Part shown: positions 57,466 through 64,000 of the stretch, one piece after another
Layout: each line of letters starts with the position of its first letter
Numbering within the stretch: position 1 is the first letter of the stretch
Assembly (NCBI GenBank): GCA_035544215.1
Contig: DATKHY010000003.1
Location: 444,501-508,500, forward strand
Direction of reading: 5' to 3'
Length of the DNA: 64,000 nt
From: Candidatus Binatia bacterium
GTDB lineage: Bacteria; Vulcanimicrobiota; Vulcanimicrobiia; Vulcanimicrobiales; Vulcanimicrobiaceae
The notes under the pieces: model-generated
Databases searched by the model: none
The model's input: only the letters and a program-made list of their open reading frames with translations
What the model was told of the DNA's origin: nothing
Position numbers and translations under genes: made by a program

Positions 57466-58784
57466 AGCAGGCCGCGGCGCTTCACGCGCAGGTATTCGTC
57501 GATCAATGCGGTTGACAAATTCCTCGCCGCAACGTCGATGACGAGCGCGCCCGTGCGCTCGAGAACCATCTTGGCCGTGCGCCGCTCGTTCGCCAGTTCG
57601 AGCGCCACGCTGGCGCGGTAGGCGTCGCCGACGTCGTGTGGCTCGACCGCCAGCGCGTCGCTTACCGCCGCATCGTTCATGAACACGCAGACTAGGAGGT
57701 GACGCCGCGCCAGCGCGCCGACCTCGGCCATCCGGGCCGCCTGGGCGAGCGGGTCGATGACGTCGGTGAGAAAGACGATCACCGAGCGCTTGTGCAGGTG
57801 GTGCCGCAGGTAGGCGAAGGCGCGCGTGTAGTTCGACTCCTCGAAGCGGGGCTGGAGGTCGTAGAGCTCGTCGGTGAGGCGCGCGATCGATGATTTGGTC
57901 GAACGCGGCGCCGTAGCCCCGAGGATCTCGTGCGCGAACGCAACGAGCCCGACGCGGTCGCTCGCGAGCCCCGCGATCGTCGCGAGCGAGAGGGCCGCCT
58001 GCACCGCGTAGTCGAGCTTGCGCCGGCCATCGATGCGCGCGGTCATGAGCCGCCCGCAGTCCAGCAGCAGCATCACGCTCTGGCTACGTTCGACCTCGTG
58101 CTGCGCGACCATCAGCTTGCCGCGGCGTGCCGTCGCCTTCCAGTCGACCCAACCAAACGCGTCGCCGTCGCTCCATTCGCGCAGCGATTCGAACTCCGTG
58201 CCCGCGCCGCGAAGCTTCATCCTGCGCAGGCCCGCGTCGATCGCCCGGTTACGGAGATGAAGCTTGCCATAACGCTCGACCGCGGCGAGGTTGGGATACA
58301 CGCGGATCGCCTGCGGCGATGGGAAACGGAGGCGGCGGCGGAGCAGCCCGAGCGGGTTCTCGTACCAAACGTAGAGCGTGCCGATCTCGTCCGCCCCGCG
58401 TGCGATCGGCGTCACGGAGCGCGCAGCCGTCGAGCGGCTCGCCGGCGGGAGCGTCGCGATCAGCTCGTCGGTTTCGTAGCGAAGCGTCCGCGCGGGCGTC
58501 TCTACGATGCCGACCCGGACCTCGCGCGACGAGCGGTTTTCGATCGTGTACGCGACGTCCGTCGTGACCGCTAGCGCGAAATGGTCGGGCGCCTGGCGCG
58601 CGACGCGCAGCGCCGAGGCGGGCGGTCCGATGATCGCGTCGGCTACCGTGGCCACCGCGAGCGCCGCTGCGAGCGCGACCGCCAACGGTACGAAGAGCGG
58701 CACGCCGGGGGAAAGCGCAAGCAGCAACGCGATCGCCGCGAGCACCCAGAGAAAACGAGGCGTGAACCACGCGGGCAGCCACAT
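57462..58784 (-). CDS. DUF58-domain membrane protein (second module)
   Basis: 440 residues. Two N-terminal transmembrane helices (FLWVLAAIALLLALSPGVPLFV and a second at VALAAALAVATVADAI) anchor a beta-rich domain and then the DUF58/VWA-like part (GAGTEFESLREWSDGDAFGWVDWKATARRGKLM, then VMLLLDCGRLMTARIDGRRKLD). The MIDAS-like site is degenerate (DCGRLM). This long membrane form differs from the soluble DUF58 protein at 24 kb. It follows the second MoxR ATPase with a 1-base overlap. Confidence 0.9.
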   Translation of the reverse strand: MWLPAWFTPRFLWVLAAIALLLALSPGVPLFVPLAVALAAALAVATVADAIIGPPASALRVARQAPDHFALAVTTDVAYTIENRSSREVRVGIVETPARTLRYETDELIATLPPASRSTAARSVTPIARGADEIGTLYVWYENPLGLLRRRLRFPSPQAIRVYPNLAAVERYGKLHLRNRAIDAGLRRMKLRGAGTEFESLREWSDGDAFGWVDWKATARRGKLMVAQHEVERSQSVMLLLDCGRLMTARIDGRRKLDYAVQAALSLATIAGLASDRVGLVAFAHEILGATAPRSTKSSIARLTDELYDLQPRFEESNYTRAFAYLRHHLHKRSVIVFLTDVIDPLAQAARMAEVGALARRHLLVCVFMNDAAVSDALAVEPHDVGDAYRASVALELANERRTAKMVLERTGALVIDVAARNLSTALIDEYLRVKRRGLL

Positions 58785-59749
58785 CAGGATGATACTGGGC
58801 GTGGCACGGGGAGCGTGGCGAGCACGTCGCGCAGGACGTCGTGCGCGGAGATGCCCTCGATCTCGGCGTCGGGTGCGACGATCAGGCGGTGAGGAATGAC
58901 GAAGTCGGCGACGTCTTTCACGTCGTCCGGCGTTGCGAAGTCGCGGCCCGCAATTCCAGCGGCGGCTTGCGTCGCGCTCAAGAGCGTAACGCCGGCGCGC
59001 GGCGAGGCCCCGAGCGTGACGCGTGGGTGTTTGCGCGTCGCGGCGACGATGCGATACGTGTAGTCGCGGACGCCGTCGGAGAGGTGCACGCGCCGCACCG
59101 CGCGCTGTGCTTCGAGCACCTCCGCCGCATTCGTCACCGGCGCGAGGTCCGACGCCTCCAGGGCGCGCGCGTCGAAACCGGCGGCCGTGCGCGCGAGCAG
59201 CTCGAGCTCTTGCGCCTCGGGCGGATACGAGGACTCGACCTTGATCGTGAAGCGATCGAGCTGCGCTTCGGGCAGCGGATAGGTTCCCTCGTATTCGATC
59301 GGGTTCTGCGTCGCACAGAGCAGAAACGGCTGTGGCAGCGGATAGGGAACGCCGTCGATCGTCACGCGTCCCTCCTCCATTGCTTCGAGCAGCGCCGATT
59401 GCGTCTTGGGCGGCGTGCGGTTGACTTCATCGGCGAGTACGACGTTCGCGAGCAGCGGGCCGAATCGCGTCGTGAACTGCGCCGTCTGCGGGTTGAACAC
59501 CGTCGTTCCCACCACGTCCGAGGGCATCAGGTCCGGCGTGAACGCGATGCGCCGGAAATCCAGCCCCAATAGGAGCGCGAGCGCGCGCACCGCCAGCGTC
59601 TTGCCCGTGCCCGGCACGCCTTCGATCAGCGCGTGCCCGCGAGCGAGCAGAGCGATCGTGAGGCCGAGGGTCAGCCGGTCGGCTCCGACCAGCACCTGCT
59701 CCATCCCCGCCGACAGCCGCTCGGCGATCTCTTGAACCGTTGAAGTCAC
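58784..59749 (-). CDS. MoxR-family AAA+ ATPase (second copy)
   Basis: 321 residues with Walker A GVPGTGKT, RIAFTPDLMPSDVVGTTVFN, Walker B NVVLADEVNRTPPKTQSALLEAM, sensor ATQNPIEYEGTYPLPEAQLDRF and lid ASPRAGVTLLSATQAAA. This is the common MoxR-proper form, whose partners are DUF58, DUF4350, DUF4129, SpoIIM and RDD genes, all present around it. It overlaps the DUF4350 gene by 4 bases and the DUF58 gene by 1. Confidence 0.95.
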   Translation of the reverse strand: MTSTVQEIAERLSAGMEQVLVGADRLTLGLTIALLARGHALIEGVPGTGKTLAVRALALLLGLDFRRIAFTPDLMPSDVVGTTVFNPQTAQFTTRFGPLLANVVLADEVNRTPPKTQSALLEAMEEGRVTIDGVPYPLPQPFLLCATQNPIEYEGTYPLPEAQLDRFTIKVESSYPPEAQELELLARTAAGFDARALEASDLAPVTNAAEVLEAQRAVRRVHLSDGVRDYTYRIVAATRKHPRVTLGASPRAGVTLLSATQAAAGIAGRDFATPDDVKDVADFVIPHRLIVAPDAEIEGISAHDVLRDVLATLPVPRPVSS

Positions 59750-60756
59750 GCATGCTCCTTTCGCCGTCGATATTCGATCGTTGCCTGCCGGAGGACGTCG
59801 TCGTCGTGCGGACGCTGGCGCGAGCGGCGCATCAGCTCCGCCAGCGCCGCGATATAGTGCGACGAGTCGCGCTCGTCAGGTGAATTCGCGAGATACGGCG
59901 GCGCGAACGGCACATTGGCCCCGACCAGCGCGACCAGGATCAGCCCGATGGAGATCCACACGGCGGCGTGCACGGCCGCCGGGAGCGCCTGCCACATCGT
60001 CTCGGCATCGTTGTAGCCGTGCACGTATTCGTCGAAGGCCACGTCGCCGTCGCCCGCGACGGCGTTGTACGCGAAGCGCACATTGTCGGCGTTGCGCAGC
60101 TGCGCGTTGCTGAAGATTGCCGGCGCCGTGACGGCCACGACCTGGCCGCGGCCTACGCGATAGAACGCCGCCACCACGCCCTTGTCGTTAGCGAGCAGCG
60201 GGACGCGCGGGTCGTGGAAGGGAAAAATCCAGCCGATCGTTCCGCGCAGCCGCGTTATGCCCGCCGTAAACGTATTGTGGGCCAGCGGTATTGCGTTGTC
60301 ATCCTGGGCTTGTCGAAGGACGCTGCTGCGCACCGTCGTGCCAACGCCGGGCGCGACGTCTTGCGGCCCTGCAAACTCCGCGTCTATCGCCACGAGCCGC
60401 CCGCCCTTCGTCACAAAGTCGCGCAGCCACACTGCGTCCTGCTCGCCGAGCGGCTTGGCCGACGGGTCTTCCTCGTAGCCCGTGATGACGAGCGTGCGCA
60501 CCGACGGATCGAGCAGCGGCAGTGCGCGTTGGAAACGCCGCACCGGCACCCCCGCGGCGCTTAGCACTTCGTAGAGCGCGCGATAGCCGTTCGGTCCCGT
60601 GTCATACGTCGAGTATACCGAGGCGCGGTGCTCGCCCTCGGTAACGCCGCGCTCGTAGGCGAGCAAAGCGAGCACCGCCGCGCAGGCGACCAGGATGACC
60701 ACGTCGAGTCTAAGCCCCTCGACTACGCTCGGGATAAACTTCGTCGAAGGGGTCAC
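59746..60756 (-). CDS. DUF4350-domain membrane protein containing REP-like insertions
   Basis: 336 residues from GTG 60756. One N-terminal helix (LDVVILVACAAVLALLAYE), a GATase1-like extracytoplasmic DUF4350 domain (SVYSTYDTGPNGYRALYEVLSAAGVPVRRFQ, KGGRLVAIDAEF, GRGQVVAVTAPAIFSNAQL) and a second helix (HAAVWISIGLILVALVGANV) give the known layout. Its first residues (TPSTKFIPSVVEG) and an internal stretch (SSVLRQAQDDN) are translations of repeat sequences that in other genomes are mostly non-coding. The gene is co-translated with moxR and DUF4129. Confidence 0.85.
   Translation of the reverse strand: MTPSTKFIPSVVEGLRLDVVILVACAAVLALLAYERGVTEGEHRASVYSTYDTGPNGYRALYEVLSAAGVPVRRFQRALPLLDPSVRTLVITGYEEDPSAKPLGEQDAVWLRDFVTKGGRLVAIDAEFAGPQDVAPGVGTTVRSSVLRQAQDDNAIPLAHNTFTAGITRLRGTIGWIFPFHDPRVPLLANDKGVVAAFYRVGRGQVVAVTAPAIFSNAQLRNADNVRFAYNAVAGDGDVAFDEYVHGYNDAETMWQALPAAVHAAVWISIGLILVALVGANVPFAPPYLANSPDERDSSHYIAALAELMRRSRQRPHDDDVLRQATIEYRRRKEHA
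60298..60322 (+). repeat. REP-like dispersed repeat copy inside DUF4350 gene
   Basis: The 25-base stretch resembles the widespread GTCATCCTGAGC-TTGTCGAAGG-type repeat. Read on the gene strand it encodes the tell-tale VLRQAQDD peptide and keeps the frame open. Confidence 0.6.
60715..60755 (+). repeat. REP-like palindromic repeat at the start of the DUF4350 gene
   Basis: CCCCTCGAC and GTCGAAGGGG flank a centre with TACGCTCGGGATAAACTTC, forming an imperfect hairpin. It spans the DUF4129 stop and the first 14 codons of the DUF4350 gene, including its GTG start. Confidence 0.6.
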
Positions 60757-61508
60757 TCGGTTAGCAATTCTTGATATGCGAAGCGGGCGCGGTTCCATTG
60801 AGGCTCGCCGATCGCGCGTTCCGCGTAGGCGCGTTGCACGAAGGGCGCGGCAACGGCATCGAACCGCTCGACGAGGTTCGCGTCGCGTGCGCGCAGCTGG
60901 CGGCGCAAGTCGCCCACCGTCGCGCTGCGGCTCGCAGCGAGGGCGCCTTTGCTGTCGAGCAGCGCCACCGTCGCCGCGAAGAGCAGCAGCGCCGCCGCTC
61001 CGTAGTCGCCGCCGCTCGCCGCGTCGCACGCCCGCCGGTACAGTTCGGCCGTCGAGGGCGCATCGCCGAGCGGTTCGGCCCGCGCTTTCGAGGACTCCGC
61101 GCGCGCGATCTGGATGTTGCGCACGAGGCTCACGATCGTGATCAGCAAGATCAGCGCGACGATCGCGAGCAGCGCGTCGCCGAGGCTCGCGGCTGCTTCC
61201 CTCCCGACGTGGACGCGCGAAAACAACCCATCCCAAAGCTTCTGCCAGCGGCCGGCGATCCAGGCCCAGATGCGTGACCACCACGGCTCAGGGGTTGCGA
61301 GGTTACGCTGCGCGAGCTGGTAGCGCCCCGGCGTCGCGAGCTCGCGCTGAGCAAGGGCGCCTAAGTCGGGCACCGGGTCCGCTCGGCCTCGCGGTACCAT
61401 GTGCAGATACCCAACCGCATGCGTCTTGTTGGCGCGCAGCCAGCGATCGATGAGTTCCTGCCGCGACGGTGCCGTCAGCGCGACCGCGACCGCGGTCGCC
61501 AGGATCAC
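60753..61508 (-). CDS. DUF4129-domain membrane protein
   Basis: 251 residues from GTG 61508. A signal-like N-terminus (ILATAVAVALTAPSRQELIDRWL) leads to a region ending in WWSRIWAWIAGRWQKLWDGLF, a transmembrane helix (ALLAIVALILLITIVSLVRN) and the cytoplasmic DUF4129 domain (TAELYRRACDAASGGDYGAAALLLFAATVALLDSKG, TVGDLRRQLRARDANLV, QWNRARFAYQELL). DUF4129 is a regular member of MoxR/DUF58 gene sets. It overlaps both neighbours by 4 bases. Confidence 0.87.
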   Translation of the reverse strand: MILATAVAVALTAPSRQELIDRWLRANKTHAVGYLHMVPRGRADPVPDLGALAQRELATPGRYQLAQRNLATPEPWWSRIWAWIAGRWQKLWDGLFSRVHVGREAAASLGDALLAIVALILLITIVSLVRNIQIARAESSKARAEPLGDAPSTAELYRRACDAASGGDYGAAALLLFAATVALLDSKGALAASRSATVGDLRRQLRARDANLVERFDAVAAPFVQRAYAERAIGEPQWNRARFAYQELLTE

Positions 61509-62443
61509 GCCGGTTGCGCGGCCGTCATACCTTCGAGCGACGCCTCGAGGTCGAACGCCTCCCGGCGAATGCGTACGTCGAAGTAATAGACCGCCATCAG
61601 CACGACGCCGAACGGCGTAAGCACCAGGTTCCCGACCGCCTGGACGAGCGCCTCGACGGCGGGCAAATGCAGCAACGCGAAAAAGATGCCGAAGAGGCCG
61701 AACAAACTGTTTCCCGCGATCATGGTTGCGCCTGCCGCGATCGCGAACAGAATCGCCCGCCAGAACTCGCGGCGGTTGAACACCCGCTGGAAGCCGAGGT
61801 AGAGAGATTCCATCACGCCACGATCTTCGATCACGACCGCATACATCGAGAAGTTGAGCGCGACGAAAAGCGGCGCCAGAGTGGGCAGAAGCAGCACGAC
61901 GCCGATGAAGCCGGCCACCAAGCCGAACGCGAACCCGGCTTGCGGCGCAACGGCGCCCATTGCGGCCGCGACGAAGACCACGGCGACGATCAGCAGCACG
62001 GCCGCGACGTACCACGCGACGAGCACGAGAAGGTCGACGAGGATCATACCGATGGTTTGGCTCCAGCGCCGCAGCGCCACCTCGTAGCACGCGCGAAAGG
62101 CGATCGGCAGGTTGCGATAGAGGTGCGCGACTCCGACGGCTACGGCGTTCAGCGCAAACGGCCAGACCGAGTACGTGAAGAGCAGCATCGCCACCACCGC
62201 AATCAAGATAGCCGGCGAGTTGAAGATCGTCGGGATCGGTTCGGTCGGCGTGCTGCCCGGATGCTGCAGCATGTGCCAGAATGCATCGAACTCAGGCTGC
62301 TGCGCGAGATCCACGAAATACCCCATGACGGCGGTCGGGACGATGAGGACCGCGACGATCGCCGCGAACGGAACGAAGTTGCGGATATACAGCGTAATCG
62401 CCCGGTCGAATATCTCGCCGAAGCCCAGGGGGCGAAGCTCCAT
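61505..62443 (-). CDS. Polytopic membrane protein, glycerophosphodiesterase-membrane-domain-like
   Basis: 312 residues from ATG 62443. The opening MELRPLGFGEIFDRAITLYIRNF is typical of membrane proteins with the GPDPase_memb-type domain. About six transmembrane spans follow, such as FVPFAAIVAVLIVPTAVMGYFV and YVAAVLLIVAVVFVAAAMGAV, with EDRGVMESLYLGFQRVFNRREFWRA between later helices. There is no catalytic domain. It is the first gene of the MoxR run and probably part of the same membrane complex. It is divergent from the BtuF-like gene across 93 bases, which must hold promoters for both. Confidence 0.8.
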   Translation of the reverse strand: MELRPLGFGEIFDRAITLYIRNFVPFAAIVAVLIVPTAVMGYFVDLAQQPEFDAFWHMLQHPGSTPTEPIPTIFNSPAILIAVVAMLLFTYSVWPFALNAVAVGVAHLYRNLPIAFRACYEVALRRWSQTIGMILVDLLVLVAWYVAAVLLIVAVVFVAAAMGAVAPQAGFAFGLVAGFIGVVLLLPTLAPLFVALNFSMYAVVIEDRGVMESLYLGFQRVFNRREFWRAILFAIAAGATMIAGNSLFGLFGIFFALLHLPAVEALVQAVGNLVLTPFGVVLMAVYYFDVRIRREAFDLEASLEGMTAAQPA

Positions 62444-62536
62444 CGCTGGGCGCTTCTTGCCGGGCCGTTGGGAAACCCGCCGGTCGCGGCTTCCCGTTGA
62501 AAGGACGGCACGGGTCCGCACGCGGAAGGCGCTTGC

Positions 62537-63418
62537 GTGCGCATCGTGAGCCTGTTGCCGAGTGCGACCGAGATTCTCTTTGCGATCGGCGCGGGCGAAG
62601 ACGTCATCGGCGTCACGCACGAGTGCGATTATCCGCCGGAAGCATTACGGCTTCCGAAGGTGACCTCTTCCTCAGGACCCGATCTGGACGACCCCGGCGA
62701 GATCGACCGTCACGTCCGCGCCGCGATGCACGCGGGATCGAGCCTCTACGCCCTCGACGGCGCGCTGTTGGAGCGCCTCGCGCCGGATCTGATCGTGACG
62801 CAGGAGCTCTGTCCGGTGTGCGCCGTCTCCTACGAGATCGTCGCGCGCGCCGCCACGCGTCTGCGATCCGATCCGCGCATCATCTCGCTCGAGCCGTATT
62901 CACTCGAGGACGTGTTGGCGAACATCGCCTTGCTCGGCGAGGTAACGGGCAAAGCGGACGAGGCGCGGCGACTGGTGCAAGAGCTACGACTGCGCATTGC
63001 AGCGTTGAAGCGCGAAGTTCCGTCACCCTTCGGGAGAATGCGCACTCTCGTGTTGGAGTGGACCGAACCGCCGATGAGTGCGGGGCATTGGATACCGGAG
63101 CTGGTCGAGCTCGCCGGCGGCACGCCGATCTTGGCGCATCCGGGCGCGAACTCGCAACGTCTCGAGTGGGACGCGATCGCTGCCGCCGATCCGCACGCCG
63201 TGATCGTGGCGCCGTGCGGGCTGGACCTCGACAAAACGAACCTCGTGATCGCGCGGCTGGACGGCGTCGAACAGTGGCGTTCGTTGACCGCGAGGCGTTC
63301 CGGGCGGGTGCTGGCCCTGGACGGCAACGCGTACCTCAGCCGCCCCGGTCCCCGCCTGGTGGAGGCCGCGGAAATCATCGCGCGATGGTATACTACCGTG
63401 GCGGAGTACGCTGGATGA
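62537..63418 (+). CDS. Cobalamin/iron-siderophore-binding (BtuF-like) protein without signal peptide
   Basis: 293 residues from GTG 62537. The periplasmic-binding fold type III is clear: MRIVSLLPSATEILFAIGAGEDVIGVTHECDYP, then LERLAPDLIVTQELCPVCAVSYE, ISLEPYSLEDVLANIALLGEVTG and WIPELVELAGGTPILAHPGANSQRLEWDAIAAADPHAVIVAPCG. No signal peptide or lipobox precedes it, and no BtuCD genes follow. Such cytoplasmic-looking homologues are common and may bind corrinoids inside the cell. Its last codons double as the rnpB promoter and the first bases of rnpB. Confidence 0.88.
   Translation: MRIVSLLPSATEILFAIGAGEDVIGVTHECDYPPEALRLPKVTSSSGPDLDDPGEIDRHVRAAMHAGSSLYALDGALLERLAPDLIVTQELCPVCAVSYEIVARAATRLRSDPRIISLEPYSLEDVLANIALLGEVTGKADEARRLVQELRLRIAALKREVPSPFGRMRTLVLEWTEPPMSAGHWIPELVELAGGTPILAHPGANSQRLEWDAIAAADPHAVIVAPCGLDLDKTNLVIARLDGVEQWRSLTARRSGRVLALDGNAYLSRPGPRLVEAAEIIARWYTTVAEYAG
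63389..63394 (+). promoter_or_regulatory. Probable -10 box of rnpB
   Basis: TATACT lies 6 bases before the predicted first base of the RNase P RNA (63401), inside the Trp-Tyr-Thr-Thr codons near the end of the BtuF-like gene. No good -35 hexamer is seen at the usual distance. Confidence 0.5.
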
Positions 63419-63750
63419 CCGCGCTCCCCAACCGGGGTGAGGAAAGTCCGGGCTTCATATGGGCAGGGTGCAGGATAACGTCCTGTCGAGGCAACTCGAA
63501 GGAAAGTGCCACAGAAACATACCGCCGGATGCTTGCGTCCGGCAAGGGTGAAATCGTGAGGTAAGGGCTCACGGAGCACCGCGGTGACGCGGGCTCGGGT
63601 AAACCCCACCCGAAGCAAGATCGCTCGATACAATGGACGGCCCGTCCAACGAGTTACGTCGCATTGAGGCGCTCGGCAACGCGCGCCCCAGAGAGATGGT
63701 CATCACCCACTCGTGGGTACAGAATCCGGCTTACAGGCGTACTCCGCTTC
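63401..63750 (+). ncRNA. rnpB: RNase P RNA, bacterial class A-like
   Basis: The catalytic RNA that removes the 5' leaders of tRNAs. P1 is a perfect 11-bp helix between GCGGAGTACGC (63401-63411) and GCGTACTCCGC (63737-63747). Universally conserved segments are GAGGAAAGTCCGGGCTTC, GGCAACTCGAAGGAAAGTGCCACAGAAA with the ACAGAAACATACCG core, AAGGGTGAAATCGTGAGGTAAG, and near the 3' end ACAGAATCCGGCTTAC. The length of about 350 bases is normal. Its first 18 bases overlap the end of the BtuF-like gene. It would process the seven tRNAs of this window, among others. Confidence 0.97.
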
Positions 63751-63751
63751 T

Positions 63752-63798
63752 CCCCAAAATGCCGCGCATTTCGGGGCCCCATTCCGTTCGTGGGCCCC
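63752..63798 (+). terminator. Tandem, mutually exclusive hairpins after rnpB
   Basis: CCCCAAAATGC (63752-63762) pairs with GCATTTCGGGG (63766-63776) over 11 positions with one mismatch around a 3-base loop. The same GGGG can instead pair, as GGGGCCC (63773-63779), with GGGCCCC (63792-63798). No T-run follows, so termination may depend on other factors. Confidence 0.5.
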
Positions 63799-63850
63799 CA
63801 TTGTGAAACCGGGCGGGCGACGCGGGCGTTATAGCGAAAGAGATTTAGCG

Positions 63851-64000
63851 ATGAGCCAACAGTATTTTACCCCCGAGATGACGGTGGACGAGGCGTTCAG
63901 GATACATGCCGGCGCCCGCCGCGTGTTCGCGCGCTTTCACCTTGGAGGGTGCTCGAACTGCGCGATCAGCGAAACACACACGATCGGCGCCATCAGCGTG
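63851..64000 (+). CDS. DUF1858-domain protein, cut by right window edge
   Basis: Fifty codons are visible from ATG 63851, reading MSQQYFTPEMTVDEAFRIH and running off the end. The segment ARRVFARFHLGGCSNCAISETHTIG is the DUF1858 signature, with the CSNC pair, found in small redox or iron-sulfur-associated proteins and in hybrid-cluster-like proteins. A GAAAGAG sequence upstream could bind the ribosome. Nothing can be said about the C-terminus. Confidence 0.75.
   Translation, partial: MSQQYFTPEMTVDEAFRIHAGARRVFARFHLGGCSNCAISETHTIGAISV

Noticed and set aside
62537-63418. Complete vitamin B12 import system
   Set aside because: The BtuF-like protein has no signal peptide or lipobox, and no BtuC or BtuD gene is adjacent.

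Overview
This is a 64 kb stretch of a GC-rich bacterial chromosome, about two thirds G+C by eye. It is densely packed with housekeeping genes, mostly on the minus strand, in long runs joined by 4-base ATGA/GTGA start-stop overlaps. An MlaE-type lipid-transport permease suggests an outer membrane. It sits beside Actinobacteria- or Firmicutes-like features: a PASTA-domain Ser/Thr kinase with a PbpA-like transpeptidase, SpoIID and SpoIIM homologues, and RqcH. This mosaic, with a complete homogentisate branch and a Thermus/Rickettsia-type isocitrate dehydrogenase, resembles Candidatus Eremiobacterota (WPS-2/Vulcanimicrobiota). That placement is an inference from gene content and was not tested against any database.

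Layout. 1-4.6 kb: mlaE (cut by the edge), an unknown small gene, rph, glmS, rpoZ, gmk. 4.6-8 kb: a lipoprotein, rqcH, superoxide dismutase, and a two-gene membrane unit with a PuuD-N-like protein. 8-22 kb: one long minus-strand run, carB, unknown, pbpA-like, PASTA kinase, ruvC, ruvA, ruvB, MFS transporter, spoIID, queA, quinone reductase. 22-33 kb: a second run, valS, pyrR, pyrB, pyrC, carA, then a BatD/MoxR/DUF58/VWA module, pdxH and an unknown. 33-36.8 kb: tig, clpP, clpX and two tRNAs enclosing a MITE-like inverted repeat. 36.8-41 kb: a pentapeptide-repeat protein, a Crp-like regulator, a winged-helix/TPR regulator, five tRNAs and a lower-GC HNH nuclease gene. 41-45.2 kb: GNAT, rdgB, lepA, yggT, a DUF4446-like gene and SRP RNA. 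45.2-54.8 kb: PEBP, CDGSH, hmgA, fahA, an unknown TIM-barrel-like protein, hppD, an EgtB-like enzyme, a peptide-binding lipoprotein and icd. 54.8-62.4 kb: an RDD/SpoIIM/DUF58/MoxR/DUF4350/DUF4129 membrane module. 62.5-64 kb: a BtuF-like protein, RNase P RNA and the start of a DUF1858 protein.

Together the genes cover pyrimidine synthesis (the UMP pathway as far as dihydroorotate), Holliday-junction processing, growth signalling to the cell wall, protein quality control (Tig/ClpXP/RqcH/LepA) and tyrosine degradation to fumarate and acetoacetate. Two separate MoxR-DUF58 chaperone/VWA modules are present. The least explained items are the MITE-like element between tRNAs, queA without a normal start codon, tig starting one base after a tRNA, the unknown genes in the homogentisate cluster, and REP-like repeats translated inside a coding gene.
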